This document shows, piece by piece, positions 41,394 through 52,727 of a stretch of 64,000 nt of DNA (positions within the stretch are counted from its first letter, which is position 1; every line of letters starts with the position of its first letter). Under the pieces are notes generated by a model that had not been told where the DNA came from, did no database searches, and saw only the letters and a program-made list of their open reading frames with translations. The stretch covers positions 34,616,017-34,680,016 of the forward strand of contig NC_023749.2 in NCBI RefSeq assembly GCF_000499845.2, written 5' to 3'. This DNA comes from Phaseolus vulgaris (lineage: Eukaryota > Streptophyta > Magnoliopsida > Fabales > Fabaceae). The position numbers were made by a program, and so were the translations under genes.

Positions 41394-41839
41394 TCCTATT
41401 TCTAAGTCTTTATCTTTTATATGTTGTTGAACAATTTGGAATTAATCTGTATTTTTTTTTTTTCTGCACTGGTTTTTAGTTGTTTTGTGGTTTGTAATGA
41501 ACCTCTATGGCTTATTGGTTTTATTTGAACTGTTATGTATGGCTATTATTTTTTCTGTGGTATTTTATGCTCCCATTCTGTTTGATGAATCCAAAGGGGG
41601 AGAAGAATAGCCTAGTACAGAACAGCCTAAGAATAGCCTGGTACAGGTTCTGCAGATGATATTCACAGTGGCTGCTGATATGATTCAGATGTTAAATCTG
41701 CAGGTATATCATTTCTAAATCTCTTGTTCTGCTTTAATACCTGTTTTCTTTGTATATAGTTCTGTACAGATTTGGTCATGATCTTTCTTCAAAGCTGTGC
41801 AAAGCAAAGGGAATTTGTCTCCATCAAACAGGGGGAGAT
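41394..41839 (+). other. Copia 3' untranslated region and polypurine tract
   Basis: T-rich, non-coding. The polypurine tract AACAGGGGGAGAT (about 41827-41839) touches the 3' LTR. A second, similar AAAGGGGGAGAAG is at about 41593-41605 and may be an alternative tract. Confidence 0.8.
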
Positions 41840-43545
41840 TGTTGAAGCTGGAGGAAGCTTCTTCCCTACCAAGGCTTGATGTGTGTTTGATGAAGAAAAT
41901 GGCTTGAGAGCTTTGAAGATTGTAATAGGTTTTTAGATTCATTTGTAATTAGGCTTGTAAGTGTGTATGATTGCCTTTTGCTGTGTAACCTATCCTAGAT
42001 GCCTAACCAAGTCTAGATCAAGCACATGATGTGGTTAAATGGTTTTTGAAAAGCCTTTTAAAATGTTTTTAACAGTTTTAAAACAGTACACAAATAAATC
42101 TGTTTTATGGAGAAAAAATCTGTTTATTTCTTCTCTGTTAAAAAGGCTTTCATTAAATGGTTTTTGAAAAGCTTTTTAAAATGGTTTTAACAGTTTTAAA
42201 ACAGTACACAAATAAATCTGTTTTATGGAGAAAGAATCTGTTTATTTCTTCTCTGTTAAAAGGCTTTTCTAAATTTCTGTTAAGGCACCAAGGGAAAGCT
42301 CAGTTCGTTATTTCAGTTAAGCTGAGCTGGCCTGTGTGTTATACTTTAATCTGTTTTACTGTGAAAGAACAGGTTTATTCTTTGGTCTGCTGAAAGGTTT
42401 TTCACAAGTTAGTTAGGGCACCAAAGGTACCACTCAGACAATTATTTCTGTTAAGCTGAGTTGGCAGTTTTCACAAAATAAATCTGTTAAGTTCAAAACT
42501 GAATCTGTTGTTTTCTTAACTGCTTTTCAACTGTTTTTGAAAAGAAGTTAGAAACTGTTTTCTATATAAAGAAAAGTCTCTCTCACATGAAGAAGTGTTG
42601 AGGAATTACGCTTTTGACAGAGATAAAACAATTTCCATGTGAGAAGAAGGATTAAAAAGAGTTATTGAAAGGTTTTCCAAAGAGATTTTCAAGTGTGCTT
42701 GTTCTAGGAAACCTTTGATCTTGGTGAAGGTGCTGGTGCAATTCTGCAGCAAATTGAACTACTGGTTTTGAGTTCTTGCATCTTCTTCTCAGGTGTAATC
42801 TTTCCTTTATTCTGTTTTGTAAAGGTGTAAGTGTTAGTCACTCCTTGATAGGGTTTCTTGGAGTGCAAGGTGTGCTGAAATAGGGTTTTTCAGCATTGTG
42901 TGTGTTGTTCTTGTAGTGTTCAAGAACTGCTGGTTTTGTAAGTGATTGATACTGTTTTTAGTGAATTCCACCTTGGGGTAAGGTGAGACTGGATGTAGCT
43001 CTGTATGAGTGAACCAGTATAAAAACGTGTGTATCTTGTATTCTCATCCCTGCACTCTTTTCTGGTTTTTGCTTAATTCTGTCAAGAACTAAATCTGTTC
43101 TTTTTAAATTGAATCTGTTAATTCTGGGTTAAGGGAAAACTGTTCTTCCTGATTTGTCGAAGTTTTCTGATCATAAACAAGGTTGCTGCACATAATGGTT
43201 TAAGTGAATTGTGAACAAACTGATCATTCATTAAAACCTGAGAAAGGATCATACTTCTTGAAATCTTGTGTTGTGTAACTTTTGATTGATTTCTAAGCAT
43301 AGCTGTATCCTTCATCCTCACAATATTAAGCTGATCTGGTTCTGTTATATTTCTTGTTGAACACAATTTTACATTGAACAAAATTCAAATTGTGCCAAGA
43401 CTGCTCTGAAGAATCAATCTGTTTCATGTAAAAACAATCTGTTCTTTTTGCCTCTGGAATACTGAAAAGTTGTGTGTTCTTGCGAAAATTTTATAAGCTC
43501 AATTCACCCCTCCCCTCTTGAACTTAGACACTAATAGACCCAACA
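41840..43545 (+). repeat. Copia 3' LTR
   Basis: 1706 bp, about 99.6% identical to the 5' LTR by eye. TATA box at 42563-42571. Confidence 0.96.
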
Positions 43546-44188
43546 GTTTTGACTTCCCCCACCCAGTAGAGGGGAAAGTTGTCCAAGGCTGCTTGGTCAT
43601 ACTCTGAGCAGCATACCTTGAAGAACTTCCCTTTCCAGCCCTTGTACGATTGTTGGAACAGGGAGAGGATGACCCTCCCTGCAATACCGCTTAGGCTCAC
43701 CCACAGGCTCTTCCCCTATTTCTTCGCTTCAAAGAAATGAAGAAAGATGTCGACTGAGGGTGACTTACCAAAGTACCCCCACAAGATGGCGAATGCCTTG
43801 ATGAAGGCCCAACTGTTGCGGTGAAGTTGGGCTGGGGCGACGTTGATCTCTGTGAGCAGTTCTCGTTCGAACCTGGAAAAGGGCAAGCGCACCCCGATAC
43901 GCTTGAACACAGTCAGGTAGAAATAGAAGAAGGGGAATCCCTTGTTGGCCTGCTCGTCCCTGCAGATAGGCTCCCCTGGGGTACAAGGGAGCACTGCTAT
44001 GTCATTGTCATGCCTCTTAGCGAAGGCACGGTGATCGTAGACGCTCGCCTCTCCGATGTGATCTCTCCAGGCCTTCGTGGAGATCAGGCTCGAGCTCTCT
44101 TCGAGCAGCTCATCGGGGGCCCAGGTGTAAAGGGCTTTGTAGTTGGTTCTTGGGGGTGGTGGATTGGACGTCGTTTTGTACGTGCCAT
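43546..44188 (-). pseudogene. B3 antisense gene, upstream part of exon 1
   Basis: Minus strand from ATG 44188 (MARTK). A one-base loss after codon 4 shifts the frame. The rest reads well in the second frame: TNYKALYTWAPDELLEESSS, HRAFAKRHDNDIAVLPCTPGEPICRDEQANKG, FFYFYLTVFKRIGVRLPFSR, FERELLTEINVAPAQLHRNSWAF, FLHFFEAKK. A TAG where the others have Gln (near 43714) is followed by GKSLWVSLSGIAGRVILSLF and FPLYWVGEVKT at the copia junction. Confidence 0.88.
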
Positions 44189-44203
44189 AATTTGATGAAG
44201 AAG

Positions 44204-44422
44204 CTGAAGAAGGAAGAAAGGAAAAGGGTTTAGCAAGCAGGGTAAGGGAAGAAAGGGGAAGAAAAAACCGTAAGAGAACCTCTACCCACGCGAAAAATTC
44301 AGAAAGGGGAAAACAGAGAAATGAGGAGGGAGAACATAAAAGTGCTGAAATTTAAACAAACCCAGGCAAGTATACGAGCAATACAATAAAGAAAAAGGGT
44401 CATCGGAGTAGAAAAAACATAC
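44204..44422 (-). other. Predicted 5'-UTR intron of the B3 antisense gene
   Basis: 219 bp, donor CAAAAG|GTATGT, acceptor CTTCTTCAG|CT, ending 15 bases before the ATG. Same position and size class as in B1, D and E. Confidence 0.75.
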
Positions 44423-44822
44423 CTTTTGTGGTTGGGAGTAGCAAAGGTATGAGCTTTCGTGAAGAAGAAGAATGCAAGAGTCGCAGAAAATTGCGAGGGG
44501 TTCAGAGAGAAGATGAACAGTGAGGAATGCGAAAGAGTGGATGAAACAGTGCCTCGAGCGCGCGTTTTTGAAAGTTATAACGTTAACTCAAGAAGCGCTA
44601 ACGACACGCATCCTCCGCCGTAGGATCGTGCTATGTGTCGAAAGATTAAAGCGCAACTTAAGGCGTCACATCTCTGGCACAGAGAATGGCACGTCAACAA
44701 CACAGAGAATGTCTCGTCAGCCGCTCAGAAAATGCCACGTCATCAGAGTGCCACGTGGACGATAGGGCAAGGCCTTAGTCTTTTCGCTGAGAACAAGTAT
44801 CAGCTCACGACTGGGGGGCTTG
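44423..44822 (-). promoter_or_regulatory. B3 antisense promoter region and polypurine tract
   Basis: On minus: TCCACGTGGCAC, GATGACGTGGC and GACGTGCC sites (44690-44760), then GTTAACGTTATAACTTTC (TATA-like, about 44575) and AACGCGCGCTC...CACTGTTTCATC. E has the last block almost unchanged (57150-57200). On plus, 44808-44822 is the GACTGGGGGGCTTG polypurine tract of B3. Confidence 0.6.
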
Positions 44823-46027
44823 TGTACCGTCCCGTTCCCAGGCGTTGACCAACGTCAAAGTCAACGCTAAGTCGAAAGTCAACATATGGTGGCGTCAACA
44901 GGTTGACCGCTTGAGGCGTCGCCAGGCATGGGCGTCGCCAGGCATAGGCGTCGCCAGGAGTAGGCGTCACCAAGGTGAGGCATCGCCAAGGAGAGGCGTT
45001 GCAAAGTTTAGGCGTCGCCGGGTTAAGGCGTCGCTAGGATAAGGCATCGACGGTGTCACCCCCCGATACCCACGGGTAGGAAAGACCGTGGAGGGGGCGA
45101 CACCACGAGAGGCCTCAGTACCTTAGAACAGTAATAAAGAAAGGAGACAAGTGGCTTCAAGGCCATAATTCTAGTACTAGTGAGGAGTAACCTGACTTGT
45201 GAAGTACCTACGCCACCTCTGTGAGACCCCTGGGATAGATACGACCCATGAGAGGGCCACGCCTAGGGCAAACCATGTGCATGGTACGAGAGAAAGATAG
45301 ATACACTCCCAGGGCAAGTGACTAGAGGTCGGGGCGCATGAGTTGGCACCCAAAAAGTCACCCCTTGCGCCAGATGCACTTCGAGGAAGAACGACTTACA
45401 CGATGGATCATCCCTAAGTTGGCTTACGATGCTGTAAGGCCCTCTATAGAGAATAGCAATCAAGTCAGAGAACACAGGGCAGAAAGTACCGAATCATCAA
45501 GGGGTACACGTTGCCCTGATAGTATGCTAAGGTACGCGTTTATTTAGCTTACGTTTCGAACGCTTTAAAGCACTTCAAACGCTTTAAATGCTTTGAACGT
45601 TTTAAATGTGTTGAACGTATTTAAGCGCCTTAAATGCGCTTTAAGATGCTTTAAATGCACTTTAAGACGCTTTAAACGCTGGAGGCGTTTAAAAGGAGTT
45701 TTGGGCGTTCGAGACAGGGATCCAAGTTTTCACAGTCCACACACACTCTAGCTGCTTAACACCACTGTACGCACAAACAATTAGGGCAGCATTTAGTTAC
45801 TCAGTTACAGACCACCTTCAGAGCATCCAGTCACGGTGCTCCGATACGGAGGTGCGTCATATTTGATGTTTCTCGCCACCTGACTTGATCGTCGGAGTGC
45901 AAACGGCCGCGAGGGCGCCCCTTTGTTCACATCTTTTCAGGTACACACAGGCGGTGCAGAGCGAAGGTGCCCTAGCTCGCAAGGACAAGCCACGCACGAA
46001 GATGCACCCGGTCAACCGGCGGGAACA
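44823..46027 (+). repeat. B3 3' LTR
   Basis: 1205 bp TGTACCGTCCCG...GGGAACA, full length. Followed directly by ATCCTTAATG, as is the B2 LTR. Confidence 0.95.
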
Positions 46028-46541
46028 ATCCTTAATGATGGTTTAGCTTCACTAACCTTGGTTTGAGCGTTAATGGTTATACGTGTCGGTCGGCCTGGCC
46101 GTGTGTCGGTCGGCCAGGTTGACAGATTCGTGCCAGCGTGTCTCTGTCATCTCGGGCAGGAAGACGAAGACACATCATGGTGTCGGCCGGCCATACCGAT
46201 ACACCTTTCATGATGCCTTGCTTAAAAAGAACATTTGATGGTCTAGATGGACCAATCCTCAAAGCTCTTTAGACACAGCAAAAACCACTCCCTGTGCTTC
46301 TTCTGCTACCCCTAAATCTTCCAACATCTTCCTTCATACAACTTGGTTATGATTTCCTTATGTGCTAACAAATGGTTGTGGTTTCAATGGCATAAAACCC
46401 GCACGACAATAACTGCAGACATGGAAACCAACAAAATGCTATAAAGAAATCTGCACCGAAATATCCCCATCCCTACTACTCCTAAATCCGTTCCAACTCC
46501 ATATTGCTCCCTACTCTTAGATTGAACTGATTAGGCTTATA
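46028..46541. repeat. Duplicated 0.5-kb flank, copy 2
   Basis: Near-identical to 29088-29602. Here it continues without a break into unique sequence (GATTAGGCTTATACTTAC), so this copy looks like the original context. Confidence 0.88.
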
Positions 46542-47170
46542 CTTACAAAAAATCAACCCTTGTTCATAGAAGGCCTTTATAAAGTTCCAAACTGAGGGCC
46601 AATAACCTTTGTGCAAATAAACCACCCCTGCATCCCAGCTACTCTGCCCTTATGCCACAGATTTAACCAACTCTAAATAACAGCAGCTTCTTTTGGCACA
46701 AAATTTGGTCCGCAAGCCTCTAACTCAAATAGGAAACGGTTGCGAGTTAGACCTTGGTCTAGAATTTTCTATTTGCACTTCCTGTTCTCATACAATCAGC
46801 CACAAACCAACAATGCATACATGACACTAATTCAAGTGAATGAAGAATTAATGCACATCCACGTGTTGGCATTGTGGACAACAGTAAAACATTAACGTGG
46901 TGCTAAAAGATAGTGTAGTGTCACCTCCATAACAACATACACTAACAACATTTGAATCCAACCTACGTTTTTGGCTCCTTCTCAACTTCTCCCGTACATT
47001 CTGCTATGTATACATCTACGACTATTTTGCTTCCAGAAAACCTTCAAACGGCTAGGCATCCGACACCATCTTATTACCTTCCAAACTTGGACAGAACCGT
47101 GACATTCCAGCTCTATCTAGAGCTTATCCAGCAGTTAAACATCCTTCCCCTCAGCCACTCACATCCTATT
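46542..47170. other. No gene found
   Basis: Low-complexity-free sequence with no convincing ORF. It could be the 3' untranslated part of the LINE that follows, or plain intergenic DNA. I see nothing definite. Confidence 0.4.
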
Positions 47171-47690
47171 ATTTAAAGCTCTTTATACATATCACCGAAT
47201 TAAGAGTCCAGCCTGCAAAAGAGTAATTAAAGGATTTTGACATATGTTTCAACCATGACCATGATTTAAAGTTGGGCCAGCTGGAAGATCTCATCGGCAT
47301 CTAGTAATCCTTGTTTGAATAGGATAGAGTTTCTCTGGACCCAAATACACCTTATTACAGCTGCCCATATACCTTTCCAAACCAAATTTTTCTTGCTACT
47401 AGCTTGTAGACAATGAAAAATCAGAAAATGAATCTTTGGATATTGTGTTGATCGAGCATGATACCCAGCCATTTGAGACATACAAACCAAACAATCTGTG
47501 CATACTTGCATTCTATGGACAGGTGCTGACAAGATTCCTCCTTACTTTGACACAAACCACAAGCAGTTGACATCAACAACACTCCTCTTCTACTTAGCCC
47601 CACCCTTGTTGAAATTCTATCTATAAAAACTCTCCAAGCTGTTGTCAACACATTAGGAAATGCTTTAGCTTTCCAGAAGATTTCGAAAAC
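47171..47690 (-). pseudogene. LINE (non-LTR retrotransposon) C-terminal fragment
   Basis: Minus strand reads the zinc-binding region after the reverse transcriptase of plant LINEs (zf-RVT type): KAFPNVLTTAWRVFIDRIST, CGLCQSKEESCQHLSIECKYAQIVW. Next comes WKGIWAAVIRCIWVQRNSILF and, after one-base frameshifts (near 47450 and 47270), KSWSWLKHM...NYSFAGW and a stop. Only the 3' end is here, the usual result of 5'-truncated LINE insertion or decay. Frames are broken, so it is inactive. Confidence 0.82.
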
Positions 47691-48651
47691 AATGTGATGG
47701 GTACCCTAGTTTGTTTGGCTAGACATTCATATGCTGAATTGACCGTATATTTCTTTAAAACAAATTCAAAGGTATTAATATTAATCTATGAAATCTTGTA
47801 CATGCCAACAGGTAAACAAAAATAGTACAAAAGATAAAATAAATAAACCATATATGAAGAAGGAATTACCAAAATAAGTTTTAAACAATTATTTTCTATT
47901 TCTATTATTTATTTTACTTAATATAAGAATTAGGATTAAGTTAGCCATTAAGTTGCTCTAAATTTCCTCTTTCGTATTTACTTAATCTAAATTTATTTTT
48001 ATTTTTAATTTAATGACTCTTAAAGAAAATAAAAAAAACTATTTTACCCATAAATGCTCACAAATTATTTTATTAAAATTATTGTTTGGACTTCGTCATT
48101 TCATATTATATCCAATAAACTAAAAATAAAATTAAGGGAATTAAACAATATAATTTAAGAATAAAATTTAAGTGATTAGATGTTGTACAATTTATAAGAT
48201 AAACATTTGTGTTGAATCTAATATGATATAATGCATCGATAAGCTATGGCTGAAAGATATATTATTATAAAGTAAAAATAAAAAATAAAAATAAAAATAA
48301 ATATTAATGTAATTGAAATTTATTAAAACATTATTGTTTTTTCAAAAATCATTTCACAATTAAAAATTAACCATTCTCAATTTCAATACAACAGTTTAAA
48401 TAGATCATTTATTATTATTTCAAAAGAATAAAAAAGTCAAAAAAATATTAAATTAAATTATTTATTAAAATCATCTTCAATCATGGGAAATCATGGGCAA
48501 ATGGGATGGGGAAGGGACTAAGAAAATTCAATGTAAATTGTGGTTATAAAAACAAATTATTCAATCAATTAATATTTATAGTCCAGTATGGACTATCTTC
48601 ACATGGGTGTTACATCCTAAAAAATACATTTCAATATGTTCAAAAACTATA
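47691..48651. other. AT-rich intergenic DNA, no gene
   Basis: Very A+T-rich with runs of AAATAAAAATAAA. No ORF of interest and no terminal inverted repeats that I can define. It ends at the D insertion (left flank CTATA, 48647-48651). Confidence 0.7.
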
Positions 48652-49834
48652 TGATTCTGCCGACAACTCAAGCGTGGAGGAATTGCCTTGTCGCTTTCTT
48701 GCCCCGCCTTTGGCAACTGTGTTATCTGCAAGAGTGCTCTTAGGACCTTCGCTGGGAACTTCGAATGCAACCTGCAAAATACACAGACGGGGTCTCTAGC
48801 GGCCGTTTGCACTCCAACGCTCAAGTTAGGTCACAGAATCGCTAACGAAAATAATCTGTGTAAAAAAGTGTGTGTGTATTTCTCTCTGATTCCCTTTTTA
48901 TCTCCCTCTGTGTCTGTGCCCAACAGAATTCTGCTACGCTGTTCTCCGCGTGTGTCAGAATTCTGTTATGCTTTTGTACGAAAACGTACCACAATCAGGG
49001 TCGTGGGTGTCTGGGTTTTCTGTCTGTACCTTTCACGACACGGAGTGCACCTTTATTTGGGTTGCGCCCCTCTCAGACAGTGACACGTGGAGGCATGCAA
49101 CTCACATCTAACCGTGCACGTGCCACCACCTGAAGGGCTCTAGCGCATCTCTTTGTGCGCCTGAGTTATTCCCTTGCGGAGTAACTTAGCGCGTTTCTTC
49201 CATCTGGGTGAAATCGCACATTCCCAGGAGAACGCCAGGTGTGGCTGGACTAGGCACACTCACCAAGCATTGCTCTCTGCATACACGATTTCCCCTTCAC
49301 GATGCCATGCACGTAATGGGTTGAGAGAGTAACCAATCACTGACCGGTTTACTGACTCCCTCAGGCCACTCTCGTGCACGACTATACCGACGAGGAGCTC
49401 TTCTTTCTCTGAGGTATGATCATGCGAGGTCCATGCGTAACGCTCTCGTTGGGAATCTCAGTCCCAGTTTAACTGCGTGTAACACGAAACCCCGATGACC
49501 ATGCACCCGATGACTGATCGGTGCTCTATTGCTTCTCGCGTTCTCCCCCGGGTGTTTATCTTGGAATTGATCTGTCGGTGGCCACTCGGTTACTGACCAC
49601 CGATCTCCATACCGGGGGATCTCCTCCATGATTACTCTGCCACCTGATCCACGTGTCCCCCGTTTATCTTGGAACTGATCTGTCGGTGGCCACTCGGTTA
49701 CTGACCACCGATCTCCATACCGGGGAATCTCCTCCATGATTACTCTGCCACCTGATCCACGTGTCCCCCAGCGAGTGGTCCATGTGGTTATCTGCTGCTG
49801 ACGTCATCGACTACCGATGACCGATCGGATCACA
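48652..49834 (-). repeat. D 3' LTR
   Basis: 1183 bp. On plus it runs TGATTCTGCCGAC... to ...CGGATCACA, and the minus-strand polypurine tract GACTAGGGGGCT (49835-49847) abuts it. U5 block CTAGCGGCCGTTTGCACTCC is at about 48797. Minus-strand TTTTGCAG|G is at 48780-48771. A 108-bp tandem pair lies at 49554-49768. Confidence 0.9.
49554..49768 (+). repeat. 108-bp tandem duplication in the D LTR
   Basis: Two nearly identical units (49554-49661, 49662-49768; two or three differences). Each carries a hairpin-forming GGTGGCCA...TGACCACC segment and a CCACGTGTCCCC site. Confidence 0.93.
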
Positions 49835-49847
49835 AGCCCCCTAGTCT

Positions 49848-50434
49848 CGAGCTGTGAACTCGTTCTCGGCGAAGAGACTAAGTGGTCGCGCTCTCGGTCC
49901 ACGTGGCAAGTGGGGCCGCATCGCGTGCCACCTCACGTGTTGCCCTTTAACGTTACAACTTCCTTTCTTAATCTTGCGACACGTGGTACATCAACGGCCA
50001 GCGTGGAGTGTCGCTAGTGCTTCCCTTATTCAAATAGGCGCGCGTTTTCACTGTTTCATCATCTTCTTCAACACTCTCAGGCTCACTTCAAATTCCCTCT
50101 CTGTGCGCCCATCTTCCTTCAAGCTTTCTACCTCCAAACCTTTCGCGATCACTCAAAGGTATGGTTTTTCTTCTTCCTTGGTCTATTTAGGCTCTTTTCA
50201 CGGATTGCATTCGTCCCTTTCATTATCATGCATTCATCTTCTCTGTTTTTCCTCTTCTCGACCCGCGTTAGGGTTTTCGTGCCCCTCACTCTGCTTTCTG
50301 CTTCTCCCTCTTCCTCTTTTTCGCCTGGACATTTCTTTCTTCTTCCCTTCCTCTGTTTTTCACCGAACCATTCATCATTTCTTCTTCTTCCGTTCCTCTG
50401 ACCCTTCATTTTTCTCCATTGCAGTTATCTCGCA
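49848..50434 (+). promoter_or_regulatory. D antisense promoter and 5'-UTR intron
   Basis: Sites TCCACGTGGC (about 49899), CTCACGTGTTG and GACACGTGG (about 49978). Then TTCAAATAGGCGCGCGTTTTCACTG (about 50030) and a CT-rich leader with CACTGTTTCATC. Leader intron 50159-50424 (266 bp): donor TCAAAG|GTATGG, acceptor CTCCATTGCAG|TT, 10 bases before the ATG. The B3/E promoter block is recognisable. Confidence 0.65.
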
Positions 50435-52727
50435 ATGGCTCGCTTAAAACAAACCGCTCGAATCGTCGCCTGGTCTTCTGGTGCACAGCCTTCAGCAAGT
50501 GCACCGGTGCCGCCACCACCCGATGCAACCTCCTACCATGACAACGCCAGGGTCTACGACTGGGCTCCCTTGGCGTTGCTGGCCGAAACCTCCACCCTAC
50601 TACCGCAGGGTCACCTCAAATCCCTTTTGAGCAACGACCCAGATAAGCCTTCGTGCGCCGTCGACAGGGAAAATGATTTTAATATCCGTATACGCATTCC
50701 TCCTCGAGGGATGCCCATCTGTGCGGATGACAGGGCCACCAATGGGGTGCCCTTCACCTTCGTCTACTCCGCCATCTTCAAGAGGTCGAAGTTGCGCCTG
50801 CCCTTCACTTTCTTTGAGAAGGAGCTGATGATGGAGCTAAATGTCGCCCCCTGCCAGCTCCATCCGAATGCCTGGGCTTTCATACGGGCATTCGAGATCC
50901 TCTGCAACTACTTCGGGCATAACGCCTCCGTAGATGTATTCCTATACTTTTTCGAGGCGAAGAAACCCGGGGACAGGTCCTGGGTCAGCCTGAACGGGGT
51001 TGCTGGACGGGTGCTCTTGGGCCTGTATCAGCAATCCTTCAAGGATTGGAAGGGCAGGTTCTATATGATATCTGCTACCCCGCAAAGTCCAACATTGCTC
51101 GAGGGGTTTCCCCTTTATTGGGTTCCTAGAGTTGAATTCAAGAAACCCCGTGGCCTCGAAGTCATGGCCCCTTACGAGCGCGAACTATGTGGGTTGTTCC
51201 TAGGGGCAAAGTACAACTCAGCTTTTCTCATCAAACACGAGTTTGATGTGTTGGCTCTGAAGAAGTACATAGGTAGGCTCTTCTTCTTTCACCTCTTAGG
51301 ATACTTGCACATACTCATGCATACTTGCATACATTTTGACCCACTTGCATAATTATGCCATCTAACTTTTTTTTTTTTTTTTCTTCGATGTAGACATGAC
51401 TTAAAGGAAGGAAAGGAGGAAGGCATTGCTGGAGCTTGCCCGAATCCAGGGCGCCAAGATGATTGGCTCTTCTTCTTCCACCACCGAACCCATCGCAGCT
51501 CCTCCTCTCTCGGTCGCGCCAGCTGAAGGCCCCGAGCCAGTGAGGAAAAGAAGAAGGCTAGCGAAGGCCTTTCCTTCATCTGCCGCAGCTGCTGCTGCCC
51601 CTACCCCCTCAACCGAAGAGGAGAGTTCTGGCTCTCCTCTTCTACACCGCAAGAGGAAACTTCCAGAGGTCGGGGGGGCATCATCCCTTCAGCCTGGGGA
51701 GATTGAAGTGGTGGAGATAGAGGAAGGTTCAGCCTCGCCTCTTTCTGCTCAACCTGCCCCAGCGCCAACATCCTTCCCCTCTCCCCAACAACTACCATCT
51801 CCAGCTCCTCGACCACCATCTCCAGCTCCACTTCCATCTCCTCCCCCAGCAGGCCAAGCTCTTGGTCAATCCACTCCACCTGTTGGGGGCGATTCTGCTC
51901 ACTCGGGGGATCCCCCGAGACTTCTCGCATCGCCACCACCAGCACCAACCTCCACTGCTACTGCTGAAGGTGGTGGGGGCAGCTCGCGACCAAGCGGCTC
52001 TGGTGCTAGCAATGAGAATTTCAGCCGAGTCGTTGCTTTGGTCCGACAGCTCATTCGCTGCCGGGAGCTTATCGAATGGAACGGAGAGGAGGTGGACATG
52101 CACTTGGCTAAGCACCGCAAGCAACTAATCCTGGAGAAGAGGATCAAGGAGCTTGAGCATGACAAGGAGTCACTGCAAAGTGACTTTGAGGCTGCCCAAG
52201 GGTCCGTAGATCTGATGAGGGGTATGGTGGAAAAAGCCAGGGGAGAGTACCTAGCGCAGGTTCAAGAGACCATCAAGACTGAGATCTTGATAGGGCAAGC
52301 CGTCAACTCCCTGGACTGCGAGGTGGTGCGACTGCGGAGCAAGGTGATCCACCTGGAGGCCGAGACCTCCTCCCTACGCCAACTGAACTCACAACTAGTG
52401 GGGGAGCTCGAGTCTACCAGGGAAACGGCCGCTACTGGGGAGAAGAAACTTGAAGAGGTGGTGAGCAAGCTGTCTGAGGCAAATGGCCAATTGGAAGAAG
52501 CTGCCTCTTCCATTGCTGCCCTTACCACCGAGAAAAATGCTGCGGAGGCCTCAAAGCAAAAATTAGAAGCTGAGAACGCCGACCTTATGAGTGTGGGTGC
52601 TGAAGCCCTTGCTGACGGATTCGAGCTGGCGCTCGAGCAGATCCAATGCGTTCTCCCGGATTTGGACCTCTCACAGTTCAGCATTTATCATGAAGTGGTG
52701 GATGGAAAGCTCATTCCTCCTCCTTGA
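50435..52727 (+). pseudogene. D antisense gene (best-preserved aORF)
   Basis: Exon 1 50435-51272 is fully open: MARLKQTARIVAWSSG, a short Pro/Ala stretch, and the conserved domain (VYDWAPLALLAETSTLL; FTFVYSAIFKRSKLRLPF; FFEKELMMELNVAPCQLHPNAWAF; VDVFLYFFEAKKPGDRSWVSL; GFPLYWVPRVEFKKPRGLE; LALKKYI). Intron 51273-51393. Exon 2 51394-52727: basic start (RKERRKALLELARIQGAKM), Ser/Pro-rich stretch, coiled coil (about 52080-52600), and FELALEQIQ...EVVDGKLIPPP. The only defect seen is TAA at 51402-51404, four codons into exon 2. The coil suggests a multimer. PF04195-like domain; molecular role unknown. Confidence 0.85.
51273..51393 (+). other. Predicted intron of the D antisense gene
   Basis: 121 bp, donor ATAG|GTAGGC, long T run, acceptor TTCGATGTAG|A. 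Position and acceptor form agree with B1 and B3. Confidence 0.8.

Larger units (their letters stand above)
33277..43545 (+). mobile_element. Young Sirevirus-like Ty1/copia element
   Basis: 10,269 bp with 1706-bp LTRs at both ends (33277-34982, 41840-43545) and a perfect GTTTT target duplication (33272-33276, 43546-43550). It is inserted in exon 1 of the B3 antisense gene. By eye the LTRs differ at about six positions (about 0.35%), so this is the youngest event in the window. Gag, protease-integrase-RT-RNase H and an extra 3' ORF are present. The long gag with two zinc knuckles, domain order and extra ORF suggest the SIRE/Sirevirus group. One TAG in RT and stops between gag and pol stand against autonomy. 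Confidence 0.95.
29603..46027 (+). mobile_element. B3: deleted Tat element, interrupted by a copia element
   Basis: A 5'-truncated LTR (29603-29951), primer site (29954-29971), gag-protease (30065-31980), no RT to integrase, an antisense gene (split) and a full 3' LTR (44823-46027). Without the copia insertion it is about 6.1 kb. A post-pol scrap (GGGGACACTCTTTTTCCC, about 32023) directly follows the protease remnant, so pol was removed by internal deletion. Non-autonomous. Confidence 0.9.

Noticed and set aside
47691..48651. A MITE or origin in the AT-rich stretch
   Set aside because: No terminal inverted repeats or target duplication could be defined by eye; A+T-richness alone is not evidence.
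48640..48660. A target-site duplication for D
   Set aside because: The left flank is CTATA, but the outer end of the 5' LTR is lost at about 56640, so no partner can be shown.
51601..51948. Minus-strand ORFs across the D antisense gene (for example 115 residues)
   Set aside because: Low-complexity shadow of the Pro/Ser-rich coding region.
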